Source of the DNA: SHNJ01 sp964458615
GTDB taxonomy: Bacteria > Pseudomonadota > Alphaproteobacteria > SHNJ01
DNA length: 18,028 nucleotides
Reading direction: 5' to 3'
Assembly: GCA_964458615.1 (NCBI GenBank)
Contig: CAYWJR010000031.1
Location: 1 to 18,028, forward strand
The position numbers and the translations under genes were made by a program. Position 1 is the stretch's first letter, and every line of letters begins with the position of its first letter. The notes beneath the pieces were generated by a model, which saw only the letters and a list, made by a program, of their open reading frames with translations, ran no database searches and was not told where the DNA came from. This document shows, piece by piece, positions 1-8,410 of this stretch.

Positions 1-30
1 TGGTTTTAGATTATAAGAACACTAGGAATA

Positions 31-741
31 ATGAATAAAAATTTGGCAAAAAAATCCGCCGCAAACGCGGCCACAAAAAAGGCATCCAACCATAATGCCT
101 ATGTGGTGCCATGTTCTTCGCGGTTTCGCGCGGAATTGGACGCGTTGGTGAAATCCCGCAATGCCGGCGCGAATGACGATGTCGGGCTTGGCGATTTGGC
201 GCGGGCGGTCATGTTGCTGTTACCGGATGATGTTATTGCCGCGCAACCCGATCCGGGCGATCCCGATAAAAACGACCGCGACATCATAACCGTGCGCGGC
301 GGCAAATCGGGGGGGCGTACAATGCCGCGCAAACCCAGAATTCAGGTGCGTGTTCCCGGCAAAATCGATCCGGCGCAAATCCGCAAGGCGTTGGGGCTGG
401 CATTGTCGTTGGAAAAAGGGTGGGCGAATTTAATGCTGGACGACCGCCGCGCGGACAACGCCGCGCAAAAATTGGCGGCGGCGGAAATGGAAATGCAACG
501 CATGCGCGATGCGATGGAAAAATTGGCGTTCCGGCCATTGGAACGCGGCGTCCGGTTGCGCCAAGACGCGTTGCATGTTTTGGGATTCGCGCCGATGGAA
601 AATCCGTCGCCTGCCGAAATTAAATCGCGCTACCGCATGTTGGCGATGATTTTTCACCCCGACAGCGGCCACGCATCGCCCAACGCCGCGCTTCGCATCG
701 CGCAACTCAGCGATGCGGTTAAATTATTGACCGGGAAGTAA
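31..741 (+). CDS. Small protein with C-terminal J-domain (DnaJ-like)
   Basis: 236-residue protein. Residues about 177-234 form a J-domain: a helix, then the HPD tripeptide at 209-211 in the context IFHPDSG, then a final helix. J-domains stimulate the ATPase of Hsp70 (DnaK) through HPD, so a co-chaperone role is likely; there is no G/F region, zinc finger or DnaJ substrate domain. The first 170 residues are not recognised: a basic Lys/Ala/Asn-rich start, an acidic Asp/Pro-rich linker (about 66-85), a basic segment (93-112) and a Met/Glu/Ala-rich helix, probably coiled coil (about 138-168). No signal peptide or membrane segment. ATG follows AGGA at 24-27, closer than usual (3 bases). It converges on the ATP-synthase cluster and shares a terminator with it. 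J-domain call is firm; partner and role unknown. Confidence 0.8.
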   Translation: MNKNLAKKSAANAATKKASNHNAYVVPCSSRFRAELDALVKSRNAGANDDVGLGDLARAVMLLLPDDVIAAQPDPGDPDKNDRDIITVRGGKSGGRTMPRKPRIQVRVPGKIDPAQIRKALGLALSLEKGWANLMLDDRRADNAAQKLAAAEMEMQRMRDAMEKLAFRPLERGVRLRQDALHVLGFAPMENPSPAEIKSRYRMLAMIFHPDSGHASPNAALRIAQLSDAVKLLTGK

Positions 742-753
742 GTTTTCTAAAAT

Positions 754-783
754 AAAAAAACCGGGGTATTGCCCCGGTTTTTT
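754..783. terminator. Bidirectional rho-independent terminator
   Basis: A six-pair GC stem, CCGGGG (761-766) with CCCCGG (772-777) around a five-base loop, is flanked by an A-run on the left (754-760) and a T-run on the right (778-783). It therefore reads as an intrinsic terminator on both strands. It lies between the convergent stop codons of the J-domain gene (741) and atpF (804) and can end both transcripts. Confidence 0.9.
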
Positions 784-803
784 GCTGAGATATTACTGCA
801 AAA

Positions 804-1385
804 CTAATTCAACTGTTTCGGCATTTCGCGGATGGCCTGGTCGACCAGCGTTGCGTTGCGGTGCGCATCCAAAATTTCCGATAGAATTTTTTGGGTCGCG
901 TCGATGGCCATATCGGCGGTTTTTAAACGCAATTCTTTCATGATCTCGCTTTCCAGGCGGCCGATTTTATCGACTGCTTGCTGTTCGCGGATTTTGATTG
1001 TGGCTTTTAATTCGCGTAAAGACGCCTCGCGCATCGATTCGGCATCGGTTTTGGCTTGCTGAATAATGCGTTCGCATTCGGCCGCGCCTTGTTTTTGTTT
1101 TTCGCGGTATTCTTTGATCATCGTTTCGGCCTGGGATTTCAATTCTTTCGCTTCGGCCAATTGGCGGGACACGCCGGTTGCGTATTTGTCCGTCGTTTGC
1201 ACATACATTTTTTTGATGGTTTTAAAAATCGCCGCGATGAAAACTACGATCGACACGGCGACCCAGAATGTCGCGTCCATATAAAATGGCACGGCGGCGT
1301 GGCCGTCATGATGTCCGGACGGGGCGTGTTCCATCGCGGATGTTTCGGTTGCTGGATCGATCAATGTTGTTTCGGCGGTCGTCAT
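804..1385 (-). CDS. atpF: ATP synthase Fo subunit b
   Basis: 193-residue subunit b, half of the peripheral stalk that holds F1 static against the rotating c-ring. Residues about 38-56 form the single membrane span, followed by a long charged heptad-rich helix typical of the b dimerisation and stalk region. The N-terminus is extended by about 35 residues and carries a short His-rich stretch (HHDGH at 25-29), longer than in E. coli b. The ATG at 1385-1383 is preceded by AGGG at 1398-1395, 9 bases away. It is the last gene of the minus-strand Fo cluster, 52 bases after b', and ends at the bidirectional terminator. F1 genes are not in the window, consistent with the separate Fo and F1 operons of alphaproteobacteria. 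The b versus b' assignment rests on order and on the b' N-terminal signature upstream. Confidence 0.93.
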   Translation of the reverse strand: MTTAETTLIDPATETSAMEHAPSGHHDGHAAVPFYMDATFWVAVSIVVFIAAIFKTIKKMYVQTTDKYATGVSRQLAEAKELKSQAETMIKEYREKQKQGAAECERIIQQAKTDAESMREASLRELKATIKIREQQAVDKIGRLESEIMKELRLKTADMAIDATQKILSEILDAHRNATLVDQAIREMPKQLN

Positions 1386-1437
1386 ATTTATTTACCCTTG
1401 ATAATATTTTCCCCAAAAGGGGTATTGCCCGGATTGT

Positions 1438-1929
1438 TTATCCGTTGGCTTCTTTTTTTGTGCGGATTTGGTTGCCGCCATTGTCTTCGACGATGTGGCC
1501 CAATAATTTTTGCACCATCAAATTCGCCAGTTCCTGGGACAATGGCTGCATTTCTTGGGACACTTTGGCTTTGGCGGCGGCCAATTTCGCCTCGGCTTCG
1601 TTCATGCGCGTTTGCAATTTCGCTTCGATTGCGCCGATCTGCTTGTTTTGTTCGAACGTAATTTCATCCTGCGCCTGTTTGATTAAATAACGCGCGCGGT
1701 TTTTCGCCTCGGCGATATTTTTATCGTGGCTCAGGATGATGTTTTCCGCTTCGGCCTTTAGGCGCGATGCGGCGTCTAAATCGGATTTGATCGCCGCAGC
1801 CCGCGCATCCATAATTTGCCCGATGCGTGGCAAGGCCAATTTGGCCATCAACCAGTACAAAAGGGCGAAATTCACCGCCAACCAAAATAGTTGCGATGGA
1901 TAAGTTGCGAAATCGAGCTGCGGCATCAT
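1438..1929 (-). CDS. atpF': ATP synthase Fo subunit b' (second b-type subunit)
   Basis: 163 residues. The N-terminus PQLDFATYPSQLFWLAVNF followed by ALLYWLM is the characteristic start of the b' subunit of alphaproteobacteria and cyanobacteria, with one membrane span (about residues 11-30) and a long Ala/Glu/Lys-rich coiled coil. It pairs with b to form a heterodimeric peripheral stalk. The gene sits between atpE (22-base gap) and atpF. Two consecutive ATG codons occur at 1929-1927 and 1926-1924; AGGA at 1943-1940 is 10 bases from the first, so I keep the first, although the protein may effectively begin at the second. The intergenic space to atpF holds a small CCCC-AAAA-GGGG hairpin. Confidence 0.94.
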   Translation of the reverse strand: MMPQLDFATYPSQLFWLAVNFALLYWLMAKLALPRIGQIMDARAAAIKSDLDAASRLKAEAENIILSHDKNIAEAKNRARYLIKQAQDEITFEQNKQIGAIEAKLQTRMNEAEAKLAAAKAKVSQEMQPLSQELANLMVQKLLGHIVEDNGGNQIRTKKEANG

Positions 1930-1951
1930 GGCAAATAGATCCTATTTATTA

Positions 1952-2179
1952 TTAGACAACGAACAACAACAAGATCGCGATAACGAACGACAACAAACCA
2001 AGCAATTCGGCGAAAGCGGCGCCGATGAAGGTCATAACGCGAATTTGGTCGACGGCGGCCGGGTTGCGGGCTGCTGCGGTCAAGAAGTTGCTGAAAATCG
2101 CGCCGATACCGATACCGGCACCGATCATGCCCAACATCGCTAAACCTGCGCCAATCATTTTTGCGGCTTGCATATCCAT
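1952..2179 (-). CDS. atpE: ATP synthase Fo subunit c (proteolipid)
   Basis: 75-residue two-helix hairpin that oligomerises into the proton-driven rotor ring. Helix 1 carries the glycine-rich packing motif GAGIGIGA (20-27), the polar loop that touches F1 is R38-N39-P40, and helix 2 bears the ion-binding carboxylate E58 in AAFAELLG. Residues after E58 are hydrophobic and I see no sodium-type ligand pattern, so proton coupling is expected. The ribosome-binding site AAAGGAG (2194-2188) is the strongest in the cluster and is 8 bases from the ATG, fitting the high copy number of c. Upstream gap to atpB is 71 bases. Confidence 0.97.
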   Translation of the reverse strand: MDMQAAKMIGAGLAMLGMIGAGIGIGAIFSNFLTAAARNPAAVDQIRVMTFIGAAFAELLGLLSFVIAILLLFVV

Positions 2180-2250
2180 AGTATTTGCTCCTTTGTAAAA
2201 ACTATTAACGTTACTCGACTAAAAAAACTTACCTACTGCCGCGCGTTCAA

Positions 2251-2988
2251 TTAATGTAAATGAACCGCATCATGCAGATAAACGCATGTCAGCACCGAGA
2301 AAATATACGCCTGCAAAAATGCGACGAAAATCTCGAAACCGACAAATCCAATGCTGAATGGCAATAAAATCGCGCCGAAAACACCCATCATGGTAATGAA
2401 CGCGGCGATCACCTTTAAAACGATGTGACCGGCCAGCATGTTGGCGAACAATCGCACCGACAACGAAATCGGCCGCGCGAAGTACGAAAAAATTTCAATC
2501 GGAATGATCAGCGGCGCCAGCAACAACGGCACGCCCGGCGGCGCGAACAAAGACAAGAAATGCAATCCATGACGGTAAAAACCGATTGCGGTGATGGTTA
2601 GAAACACCAACATGGCCAGCGCGAACGTAACCACGATATGGCTGGTGAATGTAAACGCGTATGGCGTCATGCCCAGCAAGTTGCCGAACAAAATGAATGC
2701 GAATAATGTGAATACGAATGGGAAATACGCTTTTCCTTCGTCGCCTGCGGCGTCGCGAACCATGCCCCAGATAAAATTGTAAAAAATTTCGGCGATCGAT
2801 TGCGTGCGGCCGGGAACCAATTGCGCCCGCGCGCTGCCGATCATCATCAATGCGGTCGCCAAAACAACCGCGACGGTCATATAAAATGCGGAATTGGTAT
2901 AAGACAGCGATAGCCCGCCGAAATTCAACGGCACCCATTCCTGAATTTGGAATTGGTGTAAGGGATCCATTTTTCCGCCTGCCGCCAT
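2251..2988 (-). CDS. atpB: ATP synthase Fo subunit a
   Basis: 245-residue polytopic membrane protein forming the two proton half-channels next to the c-ring. The essential arginine is R179 in SLSVRLFANMLAGH, equivalent to E. coli R210. The conserved C-terminal segment with E219 and Q226 (GFEIFVAFLQAYIFS) is intact, and there are five to six membrane spans. The ATG at 2988-2986 has AAGGAG at 2999-2994, 5 bases away, which supports this start over an in-frame Met at residue 7. It lies 54 bases after atpI and starts the structural Fo genes. Confidence 0.97.
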   Translation of the reverse strand: MAAGGKMDPLHQFQIQEWVPLNFGGLSLSYTNSAFYMTVAVVLATALMMIGSARAQLVPGRTQSIAEIFYNFIWGMVRDAAGDEGKAYFPFVFTLFAFILFGNLLGMTPYAFTFTSHIVVTFALAMLVFLTITAIGFYRHGLHFLSLFAPPGVPLLLAPLIIPIEIFSYFARPISLSVRLFANMLAGHIVLKVIAAFITMMGVFGAILLPFSIGFVGFEIFVAFLQAYIFSVLTCVYLHDAVHLH

Positions 2989-3042
2989 AATCGCTCCTTA
3001 AAAACTTGAATTCTTGTTTCGCCCGCTTGCTGGCGGATTCTG

Positions 3043-3390
3043 CTATTTCGGCTTTTTAAATCCTATCGCCGCCGATTTCCTGGTTGCCGTGCGATAGGCA
3101 TTCAAAAAACCGCCGCCCATGCCCAGAAAAAAACACACCAAGATAAACAAAGGCGACAACCCCGTTACCTTGTCCAAGGCATAACCGATCAACAATCCCA
3201 CCGCAGGTCCCGCGATAATATCCACCATCACCCGCCACGCAATTCCGGAATCCCGGTTGGTTTGCGCGATGATGCTGGATTCGGGGCCATCCAATTTATG
3301 TTCGGCCGCCTCGATCCGGTTTCCGAATTGTTCCAATTGACGAAGTTTTTTTTCGTCTTCGGCGCTTAGATTGTCTGGCGCGTCACTCAT
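3043..3390 (-). CDS. atpI: ATP synthase protein I (AtpI-like assembly factor)
   Basis: 115-residue membrane protein at the head of the Fo cluster. The N-terminal 45 residues are soluble and charged, then two membrane spans follow (about 50-72 and 80-102, the second containing FLGMGGGFLNAYR). This two-span layout and position match AtpI, a non-stoichiometric factor implicated in c-ring assembly or Mg2+ supply. I chose the ATG at 3390-3388; a GTG three codons upstream is possible, and neither has a clear Shine-Dalgarno site. The atp promoter is about 60-90 bases upstream. The assignment is from topology and context more than from a catalytic motif. Confidence 0.85.
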   Translation of the reverse strand: MSDAPDNLSAEDEKKLRQLEQFGNRIEAAEHKLDGPESSIIAQTNRDSGIAWRVMVDIIAGPAVGLLIGYALDKVTGLSPLFILVCFFLGMGGGFLNAYRTATRKSAAIGFKKPK

Positions 3391-3453
3391 GCGGAACACT
3401 CATTCGGAATGGCATCCTTGTTGCTCGGCTTATAATATTTCAAAGCCACGCGG

Positions 3454-3482
3454 AAAATACGGATTTTGCGTGTTTATGTCAA
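3454..3482 (-). promoter_or_regulatory. Probable sigma70-type promoter of the Fo ATP-synthase cluster
   Basis: On the minus strand the perfect -35 hexamer TTGACA (3482-3477) is followed after 17 bases by TATTTT (3459-3454). Transcription would start near 3447, giving a leader of about 57 bases before the atpI ATG. The -35 and spacing are ideal; the -10 is imperfect. It sits just downstream of the transporter terminator, as expected for an independent operon. Confidence 0.65.
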
Positions 3483-3520
3483 GGCCGGAAATGCGGCAAT
3501 TGGCTGAAATAAAACAATAA

Positions 3521-3542
3521 ATTGCCGGTTCGGACCGGCAAT
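3521..3542 (-). terminator. Hairpin, probable terminator of the MFS-like gene
   Basis: A perfect 9-pair inverted repeat, ATTGCCGGT (3521-3529) with ACCGGCAAT (3534-3542), closes a four-base loop 35 bases after the stop codon of the minus-strand transporter gene. The following bases on the minus strand (TTATTGTTTTA) are T-rich but interrupted, so termination may be partial. It separates the transporter from the atp promoter. Confidence 0.65.
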
Positions 3543-3576
3543 AATCCAAAATAAATCGATTTTGCCCGGCAGGCCG

Positions 3577-4716
3577 TTAATGTTTCGGCGCTTTGCCGTT
3601 GATCCAATACAATCCGACAAGCCCAATTGGCGCCAATAACAACATGATCATTTGCAGCGACAGGCCCACATATACCATTCCAGCCATCAATAATAAGATC
3701 ATCATCACGGTGCCGTCCCACGATGCTTCGGCCCAGTAGATGTAATAAAAATAATTGTCCGTGTCCTTGCCGCGATTGTAAAAATTGGCGTCGGCCTGCG
3801 CCATCAATTGTCCGCCCACCGATAATGATTCGGTTGCGGCCATCGCGGCCGGAACGGCGGGGATGAAGGCGCGGATCAAAACCTGAATCACGCTGATGAT
3901 CACGCCCAATTTCATCAATAAATATCCCTTGCCTTTATCGACCCATGATCCGGCGAATAATTGGATGATGGCGAATATCACAAGCCCGGCAGTCAATATG
4001 GTGCCGAACATCAACAAACTGCCGACCATGGTGAATACGATGATGCGCCACAAAAACGCGTGGGCATATTCCTTGATGGCATAGAAAAAATGAAATTCGG
4101 CGATCCACCGGCACGCGGCGCGTTGCGTGGCGTTGTGATTTTTGTGATAAACCGGAACTGGCGCCTGCATGCCGATCAACGGAACGCATGCCGCAACCAT
4201 AATCAAGGAAGACAATGAAAACAGCACGTAATAGCTGGTTTTAGCCACTAAAATCGCACTTAAAAGAGGGATCAGCGCGCCCAGCATCATGCTGATGGTG
4301 TTTAACATGGCGACATGTTTGCCGCGATCCTGTTTGTCGCCCATCACGCCGAACAATGTGTGAAAGGCCGTGTAATAAAACGTCATGGCGATGCCGATCA
4401 GCAAAATAAACCACGGCAGATAATCGGGGTTTTCTTTTAGGTGCGGTAAAAATAAAAATGCGGCCGCGTAAAATACCAAACCGACGCAGACGCCGCGAAC
4501 CAGCCCGAAAAAACGCAGCCCGCGCAAATACAAATACCGCATCGGCAAACGGATCGCGAAAATTCCCGACCAAATCACCAGGGTCAGGGGCAACGAATAT
4601 CCTTGTTGCAATAAAAATATCGGGCCGAATATCCATCCGATGCGTTCGGCGATATTGAACAAAAATTTATGCAGAAAAATACGGTTGACGTCTTTGTTGG
4701 TAAAAAAACTGCGCAT
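3577..4716 (-). CDS. Major-facilitator-like membrane transporter, substrate unknown
   Basis: 379-residue very hydrophobic protein with about ten to twelve predicted spans arranged as two halves around a central soluble loop (about residues 190-215, Pro/His/Lys-rich). A charged loop after the fourth or fifth span reads GDKQDRGKH, in the position of an MFS inter-helix motif, and a second, VDKGKGY, occurs in the matching place of the second half. This supports an MFS fold, but I recognise no substrate-specific signature. A long extracytoplasmic loop (about 295-325, Asn/Tyr/Asp-rich) precedes the last two spans. No clear ribosome-binding site precedes the ATG. The 83 bases upstream to smc contain inverted repeats that may regulate it. 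Alternatives: a general multidrug or metabolite permease. Confidence 0.75.
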   Translation of the reverse strand: MRSFFTNKDVNRIFLHKFLFNIAERIGWIFGPIFLLQQGYSLPLTLVIWSGIFAIRLPMRYLYLRGLRFFGLVRGVCVGLVFYAAAFLFLPHLKENPDYLPWFILLIGIAMTFYYTAFHTLFGVMGDKQDRGKHVAMLNTISMMLGALIPLLSAILVAKTSYYVLFSLSSLIMVAACVPLIGMQAPVPVYHKNHNATQRAACRWIAEFHFFYAIKEYAHAFLWRIIVFTMVGSLLMFGTILTAGLVIFAIIQLFAGSWVDKGKGYLLMKLGVIISVIQVLIRAFIPAVPAAMAATESLSVGGQLMAQADANFYNRGKDTDNYFYYIYWAEASWDGTVMMILLLMAGMVYVGLSLQMIMLLLAPIGLVGLYWINGKAPKH

Positions 4717-4730
4717 TTCAATACAGTGAC

Positions 4731-4801
4731 GGTGAGCGGTTACGGTGATCAGTGTACAGTCAAGCTACACTATATACCGGCCACTGTCACTGTTCACCGC
4801 T
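4731..4801. repeat. Imperfect inverted-repeat cluster between smc and the transporter gene
   Basis: GGTGATCAGTG (4744-4754) faces GGTGAACAGTG read on the minus strand (4798-4788). Outer arms AGCGGT (4735-4740) and ACCGCT (4796-4801) extend the pairing. Between them GTGTA and TACAC can form an inner hairpin. A further GGTGAGCGG lies at 4731-4739. There is no T-run, so a simple intrinsic terminator for smc is unlikely; paired binding sites for a dimeric regulator of the transporter, or a degenerate repetitive extragenic element, fit better. Confidence 0.5.
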
Positions 4802-7800
4802 ATGCCGTGGCGCGCATTTTCTCGGCGGTTTGCAAATCGACCGAAACCAATTGCGAAACGCCCGGTTCGCCCATAGTCACGCCGAACAAACGGTGCATGC
4901 GCGACATGGTCATCCGGTGGTGGGTAATGACCACATAACGCGTGTCGTTTCGCATCGCCATTTCTTCGAGCATGGTGCAATAACGATCCACGTTGCTTTC
5001 GTCCAATGGCGCGTCGACCTCGTCTAAAACGCAAATCGGCGCCGGATTGCATTCGAATACCGCGAACAAAAGCGCGATGGCGGTCAACGCGCGTTCGCCG
5101 CCCGAAAGCAACGACAGCGCCTGCAATTTCTTGCCCGGAGGCGATGCGAAGATTTCCAATCCCGCCTCCAGCGGGTCTTCGTGATCGGTCCATTCCAAAT
5201 ACGCCTTGCCTCCGCCGAACAGGCGGGTGAACAGGCGGCTGAAATTTTCGTTTACCTTGACGAACGCTTCGGTTAAACGCTCGCGGCCTTCTTTGTTCAG
5301 CTCGTTGATGCCCTGGCGCAATTTTCCGGTCGCGGCGATCAATTCATCGTGTTCCGATTGCTGTTTCGATAATTTTTCTTCGACTTCGGCGGCTTCGATG
5401 TCGGCGCGCAAATTCACAGGACCCATGTTGTCGCGTTCGCGGCGCAACCGTTCCAATTTATTCTGGGTCGATGCGAAATCCGGCAAATCCGCGGGATCTT
5501 TGACCGCGGCCATTTCCAGCAATTGTTCGGGTTGCGATTCCAGGCGTTCTTGGATGTCGTAAACCAATTTTTGTTTTTCGCCGTCGCCCAATTCGATCGC
5601 GGTTTGATGTTTGACCCGTTCTTCGCGCAACGATCCGATGGTGTTTTGCAGCGATTTTGCGGCACGGTCGGTTTCGGCCAATTTTTCTTCGGCTTGCGCC
5701 AGAATATCGGCGGCATTTTGGCGCAATGTTTCGGCATCGCCGATCGCGGCCAGCAATTTTTGGCGTTGTTCCGCCAATTCGGCCGGTTTTTTGGCCAAAG
5801 ATTCCTGTTCGGCAATCGCGGCATCGCGGCGTTCGCCCAGCATGACTTCGCGGTTCTCGACTTCCGCAAGGCGTTTTTGCCAATCCTGTGTTTGCGAGGC
5901 GATTTGGCGCAACCGGGATTCGCGCGCCTTGGCTTCGTTGTCGGATTGTTCGAACGCGGCGCGGGCGCGGAACGCCTCGTTGCGCAATTCTTCGACCCGC
6001 AATCTTTCCGCCGATGCGTTTGTGCGCATGCCGTCGAAATCCGGCTTGTTTTGCATATCCGCCGCCAATGCCGACAATTCGGTTTGCAATTGCGATTGTT
6101 CGGATTCCAATCGCGCGGATTGTTCGACCGCCGCATCGTATTGCGCCTGCGTTACGGCCAAACGTTGCGTATCGTTCGATTGTTTCGCGCGCGCGGATTG
6201 CAACGCATTGTACGCGGCATCCAACGATTGGCGCGCCGATTGTTCTTGTTCTTTGGCGGCGGCCAGTTGCGATTGCGCCGCCGTCAATTCCGATTGAACC
6301 GCGGATTCATTGGTCATATGCCGCGACAATTCGCCGGATACTTCTTCCAGGCGGTTTTTATGGCGCAAATGCGCCGCGGTTTTTTGCGCCGCTTGCGCCT
6401 TGGCGGTGTATCCGTCGAAACGCCACAAATCGCCGCCTTTGCTGACCAAACATTGGCCCAACGACAATTCGGATTGCAATCTTTCGCCGTCGGCGAAATT
6501 TTCAACGACGCCGACCAAAGACAGGGCGCGCGACAATTCACGCGGCGCGCGGACGGCGGCATCCAAAGGCATCGATCCAGACGGCAAGGACGGCATGGCC
6601 GAAAATGGCGGCAATGTTTTCCAGTACCGGTCGGCCGATTCCTGCAAGCCGGCGAATAAATCGTCGCCAAGCGCGGCGCTTAATGCCGCTTCGAATCCGG
6701 CATCGACCTTGATTTGGTTCATGATCGGATCGGCGATGTCGGTTTCGTTGCTCAAGATCGCTTGCAATCCGTCGGTTTCGGCCTTTAATTTGGCTTTGAC
6801 CGATTCGAAATCGCGCAATTGCTGTTGCGCGGCGGCGTGCGATTCTTGGGCGGCGGTCAATTTTTGTTCCGCGTCTTGCAGGCGGTTTTTGCCATTGCCT
6901 ACTTCGGCTTCGGAAAATACCACGGCTTGCAACGACATTTGCAACGAATCGTCGGTGTCCAATTTCGATTTCAAATCGTCGCGGTGCGATTGCGATTTGG
7001 CGTAATCGTCCGATACGCGGGACAAGCGGGATTGCAATTGGTTTTTGCGCTCTTCCAATGCCGACCAACGCGATTCTTCGCGTGCGATCGAATCGCCCAG
7101 TTGTTGCAACAATTCTTCGGCGGATTTCAGGGTTTGCGATTTTTCTTCGAACCCGGTTTTTAAATCCTGTAAAATTTGGCCTTGGTTGTTTTGGGTTTCG
7201 GTCAACGAATTTTGTTCGCCCGCCAACGATTCGATGGTGGCGCGCGCGTCGCCCGCCAATTGGCGTTCGCGTTCCAAATCGCTTTGGATTTGGTTCAAAC
7301 GTTGTTCCAAAGACATTTGCGCGGCGTTCAAACGCGATTCTTCGCCCGACAATTCATGTTCCGCCAATTTCAACCGTTGCAACGCGGCGGCGCGTTCGGC
7401 CTCGGTTTGGCGCAGGGCGGGAACGGATCCGGCCAATTCGGCTTGTTCTGTGGCGATCGCGGTGGATTGCTGTTCCAAATCGGTCAATTGCGCGTCCAAT
7501 TCACCGCGGCGTGTTTCCGACAATTGCAGCCGGGATATAATATCTTGCCATTGATGGTGGAAAAACAACGCCTCGGTTTGGCGGAAACGTTCCGCCAGGC
7601 TTTTGTACGCGGCGGCTTGTTTGGCTTGTTTTTTCAATCCGGTCAATTGTTCGGTCAATTGGCGCAATACGTCTTCGCTGCGTTTGATGTTGTTTTCCGC
7701 GGCATTCAGGCGCAATTCCGCCTCGTGCCGGCGGGCGTGCAATCCGACGATCCCCGCCGCTTCTTCCAGCAATGCGCGCCGTTCGGTCGGTTTGGCGTTG

Positions 7801-8258
7801 ACCAAATGGCCGACGCGGCCTTGGCTGACGATGGCGGTGGAATGCGCGCCGGTGCTGGCGTCCGCGAAAATGGTTTGCACGTCGCGTTGACGCACGTCGC
7901 GCGCGTTGACTTTGTATGTCGATCCTTCGCCGCGGTCGATCCGGCGGCTGATTTCCAGCATGTCGTTATCGTTGAAATTCGCCGGCGCCTTGCGCAATTG
8001 ATTGTCGAGGAAAATCATCACCTCGGCGAAATTGCGCGCCGGGCGGGCTTGGGTGCCGTTGAAAATAACGTCGTCCATTTCGCCGCCGCGCAATTGTTTG
8101 GCCGATGTTTCGCCCATGACCCATTTCAGCGCATCGACGATATTCGATTTGCCGCAGCCATTGGGGCCGACGATTCCGGTCAGTCCGGGTTCCAAAACCA
8201 ATTCGATCGGTTCGACGAAAGATTTAAATCCGGATATACGCAGCTTGGTTAATTGCAC
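4800..8258 (-). CDS. smc: Chromosome segregation protein SMC
   Basis: 1152-residue SMC ATPase that folds into a long antiparallel coiled coil and, with ScpA/ScpB, organises and segregates the chromosome. Walker A is GPNGCGKS (31-38). Residues about 170-500 and 650-1000 are heptad-rich Gln/Glu/Ala coiled coil. The hinge occupies about 505-630 (DAGFEAALSAALGDDLF, then LVSKGGDLWRFDGY) and looks shorter and less glycine-rich than that of B. subtilis, as I would expect for alphaproteobacterial SMCs. The ABC signature LSGGE starts at 1051 and Walker B is CVLDE ending at E1080, followed by the D-loop and switch histidine (ITHH). The start codon is GTG (8258-8256), supported by GAGG at 8268-8265, 6 bases away. 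The 152 bases to the dsbA-like stop hold no clear promoter. Long antisense reading frames here are compositional shadows. Confidence 0.97.
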   Translation of the reverse strand: MQLTKLRISGFKSFVEPIELVLEPGLTGIVGPNGCGKSNIVDALKWVMGETSAKQLRGGEMDDVIFNGTQARPARNFAEVMIFLDNQLRKAPANFNDNDMLEISRRIDRGEGSTYKVNARDVRQRDVQTIFADASTGAHSTAIVSQGRVGHLVNAKPTERRALLEEAAGIVGLHARRHEAELRLNAAENNIKRSEDVLRQLTEQLTGLKKQAKQAAAYKSLAERFRQTEALFFHHQWQDIISRLQLSETRRGELDAQLTDLEQQSTAIATEQAELAGSVPALRQTEAERAAALQRLKLAEHELSGEESRLNAAQMSLEQRLNQIQSDLERERQLAGDARATIESLAGEQNSLTETQNNQGQILQDLKTGFEEKSQTLKSAEELLQQLGDSIAREESRWSALEERKNQLQSRLSRVSDDYAKSQSHRDDLKSKLDTDDSLQMSLQAVVFSEAEVGNGKNRLQDAEQKLTAAQESHAAAQQQLRDFESVKAKLKAETDGLQAILSNETDIADPIMNQIKVDAGFEAALSAALGDDLFAGLQESADRYWKTLPPFSAMPSLPSGSMPLDAAVRAPRELSRALSLVGVVENFADGERLQSELSLGQCLVSKGGDLWRFDGYTAKAQAAQKTAAHLRHKNRLEEVSGELSRHMTNESAVQSELTAAQSQLAAAKEQEQSARQSLDAAYNALQSARAKQSNDTQRLAVTQAQYDAAVEQSARLESEQSQLQTELSALAADMQNKPDFDGMRTNASAERLRVEELRNEAFRARAAFEQSDNEAKARESRLRQIASQTQDWQKRLAEVENREVMLGERRDAAIAEQESLAKKPAELAEQRQKLLAAIGDAETLRQNAADILAQAEEKLAETDRAAKSLQNTIGSLREERVKHQTAIELGDGEKQKLVYDIQERLESQPEQLLEMAAVKDPADLPDFASTQNKLERLRRERDNMGPVNLRADIEAAEVEEKLSKQQSEHDELIAATGKLRQGINELNKEGRERLTEAFVKVNENFSRLFTRLFGGGKAYLEWTDHEDPLEAGLEIFASPPGKKLQALSLLSGGERALTAIALLFAVFECNPAPICVLDEVDAPLDESNVDRYCTMLEEMAMRNDTRYVVITHHRMTMSRMHRLFGVTMGEPGVSQLVSVDLQTAEKMRATA

Positions 8259-8410
8259 AACTTGCCTCTTGCGGTTTTTATTATTCTGTTTTCCTATCGC
8301 GATACGCCGTCGTCTTTACGATACCAGCGCAGTGGAATTATCGCGGATTGCCGGCGGAAAGGGGAGCGATTGTTCACCCCAAAACGCCCTTTTCCACAGT
8401 ATTTTCAGCG

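Noticed and set aside
5523..6659. Long plus-strand open frame (over 370 codons) opposite smc, and a second at 7176-8252
   Set aside because: These are antisense shadows created by the codon bias of smc; their products are low-complexity Phe/Arg/Gln-rich and show no domain, while the smc frame has all ABC-ATPase motifs.
8259..8410. GGGG/CCCC pairing downstream of the dsbA-like gene as its terminator
   Set aside because: Only four pairs with a 12-base loop and no T-run; not convincing as an intrinsic terminator.
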